In this document: piece after piece, positions 27,058 to 37,200 of the stretch
Layout: every line of letters starts with the position of its first letter
Numbering within the stretch: position 1 is the first letter of the stretch
Assembly: GCF_025144995.1 (NCBI RefSeq)
Contig: NZ_CP102250.1
Span: 186,001-250,000 of the forward strand
Source: Alistipes indistinctus YIT 12060
GTDB lineage: Bacteria; Bacteroidota; Bacteroidia; Bacteroidales; Rikenellaceae
Reading direction: 5' to 3'
Length of the DNA: 64,000 bases
The notes under the pieces: generated by a model
What the model was told of the DNA's origin: nothing
What the model saw: only the letters and a program-made list of their open reading frames with translations
The model's database searches: none
Made by a program: the position numbers and the translations under genes

Positions 27058-27083
27058 AATAAATGAATAATTATTCATTTATT
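27058..27083. repeat. 26-bp perfect AT-rich palindrome upstream of the TetR promoter
   Basis: The arm AATAAATGAATAA at 27058-27070 is exactly complementary to 27071-27083. Its core TGAATAATTATTCA resembles the 16-bp operator downstream (GAAT...ATTC ends), so it may be a second repressor site. Confidence 0.6.
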
Positions 27084-27129
27084 AATGAAAAATTCGGACA
27101 AAAGTTGAATCGTATGCAGGTATTGTCGG

Positions 27130-28236
27130 TTATTTCGCGAGGTGTCGGTTGACATCCAGTGCTTTTTGTGCAAGGTCGCTGAGGATGGTAACCTCTATCC
27201 CGGCTTGCCGTAAAACTGCTTCCCCGAGGCAGGTGACGAAGGTCGGCGGTTCGTATGCGGCGAACACAACCCGTTTCATGCGGTGGAGGATGATCAGTTC
27301 GGAGCAGGAGGCCGGTTTGGACTTCCGTGTAGTACAGGGCTCCATGCTGGAATAGACAGTTGCTCCGGTGAGCCGGCTGCCGGCCCGAATGGCTTTGAGG
27401 ATGGCCTCTTCCTCTGCATGGTTGGTCGGGGCGGTTTCCCGGCTGTACCCGGTGAATACCTGCCCGTCTTCGGTTACGATTACGGCCCCTACCGAATAAG
27501 CGCCTTTCGACGGCGGGCACTGAGCGGCCAGTGTAATGGCCTGTTCCATGCGGGCATAATCTTCAGCGGAAGCTTTCAGCGCATAAATGGCAACGGACAT
27601 ATCCCCTACCGCCTGGGTGCTGAGCAGGTGCATCCGCCGATCTTTGTTGTGAGGGAACCTTCCTGCATGTACGAAACGTGGGGCGTGTGAGTCGCCGACA
27701 AAAAAAGGAGCCGTAGCCATACGCAAATAATCGATCGCATCTGCGGTGAGAAATTGGGTCAGGATACGGGTACCCCCTTCGATAAACAGCGTACGGATAC
27801 CCTCTTGCGAGAGAAGCTGCAGGATCGTTTCCGGGGTAATCGGGTCTGTTTTAGCGACGATTACCGTGGCGACGCGCCGTAATGCTGCCAAATGTTCCGG
27901 TGATGCTCCCGTTCCGACGATTACGATCTTTCGGCCCGTCCCTTCTGTGAAAAACCGGGCTTGCGGATCGAGCCGTCCACTCGCGCTGACAGTCACTTTG
28001 ACAGGGTCGGCAGGCTTGCCTTGCGCCGTACGTTTTTCGCGCAGTTTTTCACTGCGGGTGACCAATGCCGGATTGTCTTTGCGGATGGTCTCCGCACCCA
28101 CCAGCACCGCGTCGCATTCGGCCCGCAAAGCGCGGACCTGTTCCCAATCTTTTGTGCCAGAAAGCACAAGACGCCGGGAAGTGGTGTCGTCTATATATCC
28201 GTCGAGCGAGACGGCTGCCGAGGCCCATACGATCAT
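27130..28236 (-). CDS. Fused RibD-type reductase and cytidine-deaminase-like domain, reversed order
   Basis: A 368-residue two-domain protein. The N-terminal part (about 1-215) is a RibD_C/DHFR-like reductase (SLDGYIDD, VLVGAETIRKDNPALVTR, IEGGTRILTQFL). The C-terminal part (about 225-368) is a zinc deaminase: His273-x-Glu275 in HAEEEAI and Cys301-x9-Cys311 in PCTTRKSKPASC. Bifunctional RibD has the deaminase first, so the order is swapped. It probably acts on a pyrimidine ribosyl-phosphate as in riboflavin synthesis or on a related nucleoside, but this is inference. I use ATG 28236; the upstream codon at 28275 overlaps the -7 promoter box. Confidence 0.85.
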   Translation of the reverse strand: MIVWASAAVSLDGYIDDTTSRRLVLSGTKDWEQVRALRAECDAVLVGAETIRKDNPALVTRSEKLREKRTAQGKPADPVKVTVSASGRLDPQARFFTEGTGRKIVIVGTGASPEHLAALRRVATVIVAKTDPITPETILQLLSQEGIRTLFIEGGTRILTQFLTADAIDYLRMATAPFFVGDSHAPRFVHAGRFPHNKDRRMHLLSTQAVGDMSVAIYALKASAEDYARMEQAITLAAQCPPSKGAYSVGAVIVTEDGQVFTGYSRETAPTNHAEEEAILKAIRAGSRLTGATVYSSMEPCTTRKSKPASCSELIILHRMKRVVFAAYEPPTFVTCLGEAVLRQAGIEVTILSDLAQKALDVNRHLAK

Positions 28237-28265
28237 AGCCGGAAAAGTAGATCTGTTATACAAAA

Positions 28266-28297
28266 CAAAGATCATTTAAATTTTTCTAAATCACAAA
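28266..28297 (-). promoter_or_regulatory. Promoter of the reductase-deaminase gene
   Basis: Minus-strand TTTG (28297-28294), a 20-base spacer and GATCTTTG (28273-28266). The -33 box is supplied by the palindrome at 28292-28303, and the -7 box has one mismatch. Confidence 0.5.
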
Positions 28298-28303
28298 TTT
28301 GTG
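28292..28303. promoter_or_regulatory. 12-bp palindrome in a divergent promoter
   Basis: CACAAATTTGTG is self-complementary. It abuts the -7 box of the sigma-factor promoter on one side and provides the -33 TTTG of the reductase-deaminase promoter on the other, so a protein bound here could control both. Confidence 0.5.
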
Positions 28304-28311
28304 TACCTTTG
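28304..28311 (+). promoter_or_regulatory. -7 promoter element of the ECF sigma operon
   Basis: TACCTTTG matches TAnnTTTG exactly. No TTTG is found 19 bases upstream (TTTT instead). The leader to the GTG start at 28460 would be about 145 bases. Confidence 0.55.
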
Positions 28312-28328
28312 TATAAGGGAAAGTGTAC

Positions 28329-28430
28329 ATGAGGATGAATGGTGCGAAAATGTATGGTTTTCTGAAACATTTTATCATGTTTCACGTTATAGAAGCAACG
28401 AAAGACGAATCAAATCCATCTATCTGGTAA
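28329..28430 (+). CDS. Possible 33-codon leader ORF before the sigma factor
   Basis: An ATG about 14 bases after the predicted transcription start opens a 33-codon frame (MRMNGAKMYG start) that ends at a TAA at 28428. The TAA lies in the loop of a small hairpin (ATCTATC/GATAGAT, 28418-28437). It could be a regulatory leader peptide or simply chance; no similarity is recognised. Confidence 0.2.
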   Translation: MRMNGAKMYGFLKHFIMFHVIEATKDESNPSIW

Positions 28431-28459
28431 GATAGATCGGTATTTATCCTGCGAGTACA

Positions 28460-28993
28460 GTGACCGAAAGACAGTTGATAAAACGTTGTTGTCAGCATGA
28501 CCGCGTCGCCCAACAGAAGCTCTATGAAACATATGCCCCCAAGATGCTGGGCATATGCATGCGCTATGTGAAGGACTACCATGTGGCCTGCGACCTGATG
28601 CACGACGGTTTTATCACGGTGTACAGTAAAATCGGGGATTTCCGTTCGGAAGGCTCTTTTGAAGGATGGATGCGCCGTATTTTCGTCAATACCGCATTGG
28701 GATACCTGCGCAAGGCAAATGTGCTGAACGGCTCGGTACCCGTGGATGGCCTGGTTCAACTGGACAATCACGATGTCACGGTATTCGAACGGATGGAAGC
28801 CGCCGAACTGCGCCGGTGCATCGATCGGCTACCCGACGGATACCGGGTGGTGCTGAACCTTTTTGCCATAGAAGGTTATTCGCATAAGGAGATCGCCGAA
28901 ATGCTGGGCATTAACGAAGGTACTTCCCGTTCGCAGTACGCCCGTGCAAAGATCTATCTGCAAAAGATGTTGCAAAAAGCAGAGATGATGTAA
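28460..28993 (+). CDS. ECF-type RNA polymerase sigma factor
   Basis: A 177-residue sigma-70 family protein with region 2 (KLYETYAPKMLGICMRYVKDYHVACDLMHDGF; core near residues 22-50) and region 4 (DRLPDGYRVVLNLFAIEGYSHKEIAEMLGI with a helix-turn-helix near 130-160). The GTG at 28460 gives the usual short N-terminus of the family. It ends one base before the start of the membrane-barrel gene, which probably controls or responds to it. Target promoters cannot be named from this sequence. Confidence 0.93.
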   Translation: MTERQLIKRCCQHDRVAQQKLYETYAPKMLGICMRYVKDYHVACDLMHDGFITVYSKIGDFRSEGSFEGWMRRIFVNTALGYLRKANVLNGSVPVDGLVQLDNHDVTVFERMEAAELRRCIDRLPDGYRVVLNLFAIEGYSHKEIAEMLGINEGTSRSQYARAKIYLQKMLQKAEMM

Positions 28994-28994
28994 G

Positions 28995-30299
28995 ATGAAA
29001 CGAGACCGGTTTGATGACATATTGCACTCCAAGCTGCAGGACCCGGAAGCGGATTATGCGGTTCCGTCCTGGAATGAAATGGAGCGTCGGCTGGTCCTTG
29101 CTGAAAATGCGGCCGGGGTGGTTCGCAAGCGCTCACTCGGGCGTAGTGTAAAATACTCCATTGCTGCCGCTATAGCCCTTTTAATCGGATTCGGCGTCTA
29201 TCAATTCGGCCGGCACAGCGGGGAGATGGTTGCTTCTCTGCAGGAGGGCACGGTATCGAAAGGCGGTTCGCTGCCGGCCTTGGAACAGGCTATGAAAGCG
29301 GATATGATTGCCAACACGGAACCTTTGAACGATCCCGCTCTCGAAAAACTGTTCCGCTCGGTGCGGAGCGTTACCCCGGTTCAGCCGACTCAAAGTGCGC
29401 AGAATCCCCTTCATCGGGCAATGGTTTCGGCGGGGTTGAATGTCCCGCAGGAGCCGTCTGCATGGCCGGAACCGACCGTTTTGTCTCCCGATGAGATCGA
29501 AGGACCGGACCGGACGGATGAGCCATACCTGGCGCAAGGACCTCAAACATCGGATCAATCGCCGTTTACCCGGTCCCAGACCGACGGAGTGGATCGCAAG
29601 GCTTCGTACCGCAATGGTTTTGACTGGAATAGCGGACTTAAACCGCAGCGCCGTTCGTGGATGGTCTCGGCCTATACGAGCGCACATGCTTCCGGGGCAT
29701 CCGATGTAAAGTTGCTGAGGAGCCAAACGGCTTTCAACGCAGCGTTGGTGGAGTCGAATTACACGAAAAATGCCGTTACGTTCATTGGGCGTAATCTCAA
29801 ACACCGCTTCCCCATTTCGGTCGGGGTGAATGTGAAAAAACGGCTGACCGACCGTTGGGGTATCGAAACCGGGCTTGTATATTCCTATCTGGAATCCAGC
29901 GGCGATCTGGATGCTGAATATACTTATAGGTATAAACAGAAGATACATTATTTGGGCATTCCGCTCAATCTGAGCTATTCGCTTTACCAAAACAAACGGC
30001 TGGACATCTATCTGCAGGGCGGCGGTATGGCCGAAATGGCGCTTTCGGCGCATGGGTATACCCGTATCTTCAATCATGGGGTGTTTGCGTCCGACATCGA
30101 TGATAAATTGCCGGCCAGCGGTGTGCTGTGGTCGGTTGGGCTCGGAGCCGGTATCAGTTACGATTTTGTGCAGAATTTCGGACTCTATCTCGAGCCGGGG
30201 GCCAATTATTATTTCCCCAACAGCAACCAACCCCGCTCCTACCGGACGGACAATCCGTGGAGTTTCAACGTCCGTGTCGGTTTCCGGTTTAAATTTTAA
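28995..30299 (+). CDS. Membrane-anchored outer-membrane-beta-barrel-like protein, probable sigma partner
   Basis: A 434-residue protein with a cytoplasmic N-terminus (residues 1-50, PSWNEMERRL), one membrane helix (about 53-71), a disordered Pro/Ser/Thr-rich linker (about 75-210), and a C-terminal domain (about 215-434) with alternating beta-strands like PorT/OmpW-type barrels (VGLGAGISYDFVQNFGLYLEPG). Proteins of this shape follow ECF sigma genes in many Bacteroidota and occupy the anti-sigma position, but no ZAS-type zinc motif is visible. A role in sequestering the sigma factor is inferred from position only. Confidence 0.75.
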   Translation: MKRDRFDDILHSKLQDPEADYAVPSWNEMERRLVLAENAAGVVRKRSLGRSVKYSIAAAIALLIGFGVYQFGRHSGEMVASLQEGTVSKGGSLPALEQAMKADMIANTEPLNDPALEKLFRSVRSVTPVQPTQSAQNPLHRAMVSAGLNVPQEPSAWPEPTVLSPDEIEGPDRTDEPYLAQGPQTSDQSPFTRSQTDGVDRKASYRNGFDWNSGLKPQRRSWMVSAYTSAHASGASDVKLLRSQTAFNAALVESNYTKNAVTFIGRNLKHRFPISVGVNVKKRLTDRWGIETGLVYSYLESSGDLDAEYTYRYKQKIHYLGIPLNLSYSLYQNKRLDIYLQGGGMAEMALSAHGYTRIFNHGVFASDIDDKLPASGVLWSVGLGAGISYDFVQNFGLYLEPGANYYFPNSNQPRSYRTDNPWSFNVRVGFRFKF

Positions 30300-30329
30300 T
30301 GCGCCATGCAACATTTTGGGTTGTGGTAC

Positions 30330-30348
30330 CGTCTTTGTGTAAAAGACG
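30330..30348. repeat. Small hairpin before the NigD-like gene
   Basis: CGTCTTT and AAAGACG form a 7-bp stem with a 5-base loop. It has no T-run and could be a weak terminator of the sigma operon or part of the leader of the next gene. Confidence 0.35.
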
Positions 30349-30390
30349 TCTGAAATTCTAATCCTTAATGTACCTTTTAAGCTCTAAGTT

Positions 30391-31137
30391 ATGAAACGAG
30401 TATCAAAACTTTTCGCTTTACTGATAGCCGCGCTCTCGGTCGCTTTGGTCTCTTGCAATAAAGATGGTTCCAGTGACAATTTTTACGTGAGTTACGGCGT
30501 GATCGTGGGCACTCAGGATGCCTATACCATTAAAACGGACGGAGGCAATACCCTGACCGTTATCGAGAACCTGGTCCCTTCGTTTCCTGTGGTGGATGGC
30601 ATGCGTGTGAGGGTCAACTATACCATTGAAAAGCAGACCGCCAACGGTTTCGAAGTCCGGCTTAACGCTATTGAGAAAATTCTGAGCAAGGATCCCGTTT
30701 ATTCGACGAAACTGACTCCCGAAGAGTTGACGGCACTGGGCAACGACCCGATCGATGTCGAGGACGCCTGGTTCGGGGGAAACTATTTGAACGTGAATTT
30801 CTTCGTATTCCGTTTCGATCCTTCTCTGGCGCATTTTATCAATTTGCTGGTGGACGAACAGAATTCCACGGCGGATAATGTGGTGGTTATCCTTAAGCAT
30901 AACGCTTATGGAGACCCGGCGACTTCGCTTGCTTTCGGCCGCGTGTCGTTTGACATCAGCGGGTTGGTCCCGGCCGGGCAAAAATCGGTTAAGATTACGC
31001 TCAAATGGACCAATTACAACAATGTAGAGCGCAGCGATTCGGGTATTTTTACCCTTGACGATCCTGCTGCATCGACGACGCTTACCGGCGCAAAAGACGA
31101 ACAATCGACCGGTGCAGCCCTGGGGGCGATCAAATAA
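30391..31137 (+). CDS. NigD-like lipoprotein
   Basis: A 248-residue exported lipoprotein with a lipobox LVSC (Cys22). The first half is an OB-fold-like domain (YGVIVGTQDAYTIKTDGGNTLTV, GMRVRVNYTIE) and the second a beta-rich domain (AWFGGNYLNVNFFVFRFD, NVVVILKHNAYGD), the two-domain plan of the NigD family of Bacteroidales. NigD-like proteins occur near bacteriocin genes in some species, but the function is unknown and no bacteriocin gene is seen here. It is a single-gene unit closed by the strong terminator at 31193. Confidence 0.85.
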   Translation: MKRVSKLFALLIAALSVALVSCNKDGSSDNFYVSYGVIVGTQDAYTIKTDGGNTLTVIENLVPSFPVVDGMRVRVNYTIEKQTANGFEVRLNAIEKILSKDPVYSTKLTPEELTALGNDPIDVEDAWFGGNYLNVNFFVFRFDPSLAHFINLLVDEQNSTADNVVVILKHNAYGDPATSLAFGRVSFDISGLVPAGQKSVKITLKWTNYNNVERSDSGIFTLDDPAASTTLTGAKDEQSTGAALGAIK

Positions 31138-31192
31138 TAACAGGGCGAAAGCCCGGTTAGTTCTGTGGGTTATTTAATTAAGGTTAGCAAGT

Positions 31193-31227
31193 GAAGCGGG
31201 GCGCCATTAGGCGCCCCGCTTCTTTTT
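31193..31227. terminator. Strong terminator between convergent genes
   Basis: GAAGCGGGGCGCC (31193-31205) and its exact complement (31210-31222) form a 13-bp GC-rich stem with a 4-base loop and a T-run. It serves the NigD-like gene and could also stop read-through from the giant gene on the other strand. Confidence 0.9.
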
Positions 31228-31254
31228 GCTTTCAGAACCTTTTTTCCGAAACTT

Positions 31255-34200
31255 TTATTTGCGCTTCGGACCCGGTTTGGTTACTGTTTTGAGTGCTGTT
31301 TTATCGTTCTCCGGTTTGGCTGCCGCCGGTTCGCTTCCCTGTTTTTTGAGCGAATTCAGGTACTGCACTACTGCATATTTGGCAGCTGCGATCGTTTCCC
31401 GGTTTACCTTCTCGATTACGCTCCCCCGGGCCAGGTCGTCGCTGCTGATGTAGCCTTCGAGCATCAATAACTGTACGATCATATTGTTGATGTTCGTCTC
31501 TTCGCTGTAGCCTTCGGCGATGTAAAGTGTCGGTACTTTGGCCGCAAACTCCTCTGCGAAATCGGGATAGTTCGGAAAACTCATCAATTCCTCGAATGTT
31601 TCCCCGAAGCTCGTCAGTTCGATGTTCAGGTTGGGATTTACCAACAGCGGACTGAATTCGTGATTCGGGTCGGACGGATGGAAATTGACAAGGTTGGTGA
31701 TGTCCACCTTTTTGGACTTGTTGTCCATCCGGCGCAAATCGGCTTTACGCATGTTGTCGAGCTGGTAGAGGTAGAAGTTGTAGCGCCACAACTCGGAGCT
31801 GTTCATCTCTCCGTGGAAAAGATGTCGGTACTTTTCATTCAGCAACCGTTTTACCTTGATCTTGCCTTCGTTGATTTCGGGTTTGTTCACACGGACTTCC
31901 TGAATCAGTTGTTTGAGTGCGGCCGCCGCCTTCTGCGGGCCCGTGATTTCGCGGCCTTTCTTGCCGATTTCGGTTGACAGTACGCCGCACTGGATGTGGC
32001 GTGCCCCACCCTTGCCGTCTTTGCCGCCGCGCAGACAGGTGATAAGATTGTGAATACATTCTACCTGTCCCTCTTCCGAGATGAACGGCTGGCCGCCCGG
32101 CGTACTGGCCAGTGCATCGAATATCGCGCTGAACATTTTGCGGTCGATCTGTTTTTCATCGGTCAGCCTGTCATCGCCGAACCGGTACGAAACCGTTGCG
32201 ATGAAGCGGTTCTGGATCATGTCGAATGCCACATTTTCGATCGTGTAGGCTACCCCATCCCGGGTAAACGACCTGCCTGCGAAGATCATTTTCACCACTT
32301 CGGTGATATCTATCTTGTCGAGCAGTTTGAATGACGAAGCGAGGTAGTATTGTTGGTCGGCGGGAGAGAAATCCCAGTCGAGAATGTCGTCCAGGTAGTT
32401 GCCGTGACGTGAGATCACCTCGACGATATTCTTGTCGGCCGTGTAGCGTTTGAGCGTGCACTGGAAGTTCGGGCCGTCTCCGCTGGTTGCTTTCTCCTTG
32501 CGTTCACCGTGTGCATCGATATAGAGCAGAAAGTTTTCCGGATTGTCGATCCGTGTAATGCCGCCTTCGTTTTTCGAATAGTTACTGGCCGACAGCATGA
32601 TATCCACCTTGTAAGGCATCGTGATGTCGCACATGCCGCTCACGGTACTGCGGGCGTTGCGGTCGTCCACGTTGCTGTCCGCACTGCTTTCGAACAGGTA
32701 CTTGTAGTATTTGATATAGTCGGGATCGAAATCGGTCGTACGCGAGAAATCGCCCACTTCGGTACCGATGCCGTAAAGATTTCCGTCGGCGTCCTGGAAC
32801 TCGTGGAACATGTCGCCGGCGACCATCTTCACCGAGCGGATGCCTTCGAGATTGTTGCGCAGCCATTTGAGGACAAAGGCGGCGATCATTTCGCTCTTGC
32901 CTACCCCGCTGTCGCCGTTGATCTCGATTACGAAGACGCTGCCGTCGTTCTCTTCGACCATAAACAGCGATCCGTGGCGCGGCGTGCCACCCATCTCTTT
33001 CACCTTTTCGTTGATGACCGTCAGGCGCGGTTTTTTTACGTCGCCGAAATAATCGGCTTCCGACTTGAGCGGCGTGACGATCGTCTTGATGTTGCCTGCG
33101 GGACCTTTGATGTCGAAGTAACCGATCTGCGGGAATGAAATCAGTTTTTCCGGGGCGCCGAGCAGCGAAATGACGTCCGGCACGAAATTACGGATGTCCT
33201 GCAGGCTGATGTCTTCCGTATAATTGAGCCGGTAGTTGTCGGTCAGGTATTTCAGGTAACCCTTCTGGAAGATGACCAGCTCCTTGACAATGCCGTGCTT
33301 AACCACCTTGCAACGGTAGTCGTCCGAGTCCATGTTCGCGACGAAACGTGCGAGGCGGTGTACGAAGAACGACGGATCGGGCCGCAAGTCGATGTAGCGG
33401 ATGTATTCGGCCGGATAATCGGAAGGAATCTCCCCATCAGGCTTTTTGCTTTCCACCCGGTCGATCTTGTGGAACGGATATTCGCGTTTTTTTGCGTCGG
33501 TAACGATCCGCGTGTGTTCCTGTACGGGCTGTTCCGACGAGATTACGCCGCACTTGGTCATCAGTTCGTTAATCCAGTTGATACGGCCTCCGGCGAAGGT
33601 TTCGAGCGACTTGTTTTCCATTTCGAAACCTTTGTAAATCGAAATGCCGTGTTGTACCATTTCGTTTACGCTGGAATTTTGCTTCTTGAATGCCGTTTCG
33701 ACGATCCGTACGATCGTATGCGCATAACGGTTGTAATAGTCCGTACCCCGGGTGCGCTTGATCAGGCTGATGTAGAATCGCACGACGCGGCGGCTGACCG
33801 CATAGATTTCGCTTTCTGCGATCTTGATGTCTTTCTTGCGCATGATGTAGTTACTCAGTTCCTGCAACTGCATCGGCATGATGCTCGAAACGAACTCTTC
33901 GGTGAGCATCCTCACTTCCGTGTCGTCGCAGTCGCTGATGCGCTTGTCGAAATAGGCCAGTTTGTCGCAGACCATCTTGTAGAAAGACTTGTCGTTTTCG
34001 AGTAGGTACAGGTAGAGTATCTTGTCCGTGATTTCGGCTGCCCGGTCCACTCCTGTGCGCAGTACGTCTTCGATATAGCCGATGCTTTTTTGCGAGATGG
34101 TGAGGTTGCGGAACTCTTCTTTGTCACGCAGCGTGCGCATGAATTCGTCGATCCAGATATTCAGGTTCAACTGTAAAAGCTTGATACCGGTGATCTCTTC

Positions 34201-37200
34201 GAAGCATGCGCCGGCCATCTGGATAATTTCGCGGCGGCTAGGTTCGAGACTCTCCTTCTCGAACGGCAGGTTGAAGTGCAGCAAGATCTCCCGGATATAC
34301 TTTTTGATGATCGAGTTCAATCCTTCGAGCTTTGCCTTGTCGAGTTCGGGACTGCCCGTTGCGTTGATAGCCAGGATTTTCATTTTGCTGTCCGAGAAGA
34401 GCAAGTTCTCCATCTCGATCAGGATCTCCATCATTACACTCTTCTCCTCGGGGTTGTCGAGTACGTGGTGGTTCGGCTGGAAAGTCCGTTTGTTGGTAAT
34501 GTATTTCAGGATGACCGCTTTGCTGTATTTCGAACTGACCGTGTTGAAATCCAGGTCGGCCAGCGCCGGAACACGTTTGTAAACCTGTGCGAGCAGGTTT
34601 TCATAGATTTTGGTGAATGCCGAACTGCGGACGAATTCGAAAACGTCTTTGCAGGTGCCGACGATATCGCCGTGCAGCTCGATCACCGAGTTGGCCGACC
34701 TTCCGATTGTAGTGATCGTTACGCCGCTTTTTTCGGGAGAGGCGTGGTACAGCGAGCGTACGTCGCGGATTTGCAGCGACGGCGCTTTGTCTTTCTTGTA
34801 TTTCGCTGAAAGCGGATAATCCGCAATGATGCTCTCGATGAAATCTTTGTCTTTCGGATAGCGGAACATCTCATTCAGCAGGGCGCTGCTTTCACGCTCT
34901 TTGTTCGCCGAATCGGCACGCATGGCGGCAAATTGGTTCCAATACCGGATGAAGATCGAAAAGGCATCTTCCAATTCGGCCCCGAGAACTTTCAACCCCT
35001 CTTTCGATGCCGAGGTATAGCCGCCCAAAGAGAAGCGTACGAGTCCTGTCGGATACGGTACGGTGGCTACGCCTTTGTTCCGGGCCAGCATCTGGCAGAA
35101 CAGCAGCAGGTCGGGGTACGAATAGGGACCGGTGATCTTGAAGTTGAACAGGTAGGAACCGTCCGATTGGATGACTCGTAGTGCTGTCCCCGCCGGACTG
35201 TTGTCAAGCAGGCGCTGTCCGATCTCTTTGGCCATCTTCATACGCGTGAGCGATTCGTGGCGAAAGTTCTTGTTCACCCGGAAACGGTTCAGGTTTTCCA
35301 CCAACTTGCTTTGGTAGTAGACGAAAAACGGTTCGTCGTGGTATTTGAAATCGTCCGGCAGTCCCAGTACGTCTAGCTTGTCCAGGGCTACCAGTTCGTC
35401 GAGCAGGAACAGGTAGAGCGGCGACCCCTCGAAGCCGGCCGTTTTGTGCAACTGGCGGTTGGTTTTGCTGATCTCGTTGTTTTGCTGGGTCTTTTCGAAT
35501 TGGCTGACGATAAATTTGACGATCGCCTTTTTGATTTTCGAACGCGAAGCGTTTTTCGGCAGTTCGGCTTCGATCTGGTCTTTGATGCGCTTGGCTACCT
35601 GGGCGATCTCGAGCGTATTGTTGAGCATCAGCAACGAGTTGTTGTTGCCGTGTTCGGCGCTGTTGCAGGCCCGTGCGTATTTTGCGAAGTCCGTTGCCTG
35701 GGGAGTGACGGCTACGGCGCCGAGGCGTTCGCCCGTGGCGGCGAGGTTCTTCGTGGTCGAAAGCGACGAAATGGCCTTGATACGCGACTGCGCGTTAATG
35801 TTGTTCATGATGTAGCGAGAAAGCGTACGCCATTTTGGCAACTCGCGGTCTTCGATCTTGACGCTCTCTGCGTATGCTTCGTCGAGGAACAGCGTGATTT
35901 TGCAACTGTTCAGGAAACGCAGAAAGTTGTTGGCCGCCTCGCTGTTGAAATCGGTATAACCCGTGGGATTGTTCGGGTCGTTGACGATGATCGTCGTATT
36001 TTCGCAGAAAAGGTCCCACAGGCTGCCGCTGTCGTCGAATAATGCCAAGGTCGATTTGATCCGTTGCAACCGGTCGATCAGGCGGTCGTAGGCAAGCCTG
36101 CCTTCGTTGTCGTTCTCGATTTCGATGTCGAACGGATTGATGTCGAAACAGTCGTCCGGCAGCAGGTCTTTGTACTCCCAGGCCTGGATCGCATTGTAAA
36201 TGATATAGGGCTTCGGCCGGCCGTTCGGGTTGAACAGCAGGTCGCGGATGATCATCTGTACGGCATCCGATACCGAGGTCTGGTCGAGGTTGCCTAACGC
36301 GGCGAGGAAATTTTTGACGATCTCCTTGTCCTCTTCTTTGAGCGCGAAGTATTTGTCGCGGATGCCCAGGTCGATCAGGAACTTCTCGAAGCGCCCCTTG
36401 TTGTCGGCATCTTTGCCCGTTTTGGTTAGGTATTCCTGGTATTTCTCAAGGAACAGGTTGATGCCGAAATTCTTATGGAAATGATTGTGCAGCGTCCGCT
36501 CGTAGCAGCTCGGAATGATGTCGAGGATCAGCTGGCATGCATAGCGGATTTTGCTGTTCAGGTTGTTGAACGTTTTACTGCGCAGGTAGTCCCCGAAAGT
36601 CTTGATTTGGTGACGGCCACCGCCTTCGAGGATCGTTATGACGTCGATGAGTTTGTTGCCCGCATAGAAATAATTTTTCATGCGGCTTTCGAACTCGTCG
36701 ATCAGCTCCTGGGTCTGTACCTTCTTGGTTTCCTGTTTGTGGCAGTTCTCAAGGAAGAAGATAAAGTCGCGCAGCTTTTCGAGCGAGTATTTATCCTGTA
36801 CGACCTGCCGCGAGAAAGAGTCGAGTTTGAAGAGTGTGATCCGTTTCTCGATATCGTTCGGATCGCCCGTCTGTTCGTTGAGCAGCGTTTCGAGTTCGGC
36901 GGCGTACTCTCCGATCTGGGCTTCTATCTTTTCTCGGAACTCCTTGAGATAGGTCGGGTTGACATTTTCCAGGATCAGGCGCAGGTTCAGCTGTGTATTC
37001 GACGGCGAGCCGAGTTTTTTGGTGTGTACTTTGTTGAGCGTATTGATAATGCCGTTGTGGAAACAGAAGATCAGCGAGGTATTCGAGCTGCGCGACTCTT
37101 TCGAGTCGTCCACGATCACCAATCGCGTCAGCAGCGGGAACCATTTTTCACCGGCATAATGGTTGATGCGGGCGTGCTTTACCTTGACGACGAATACCGA

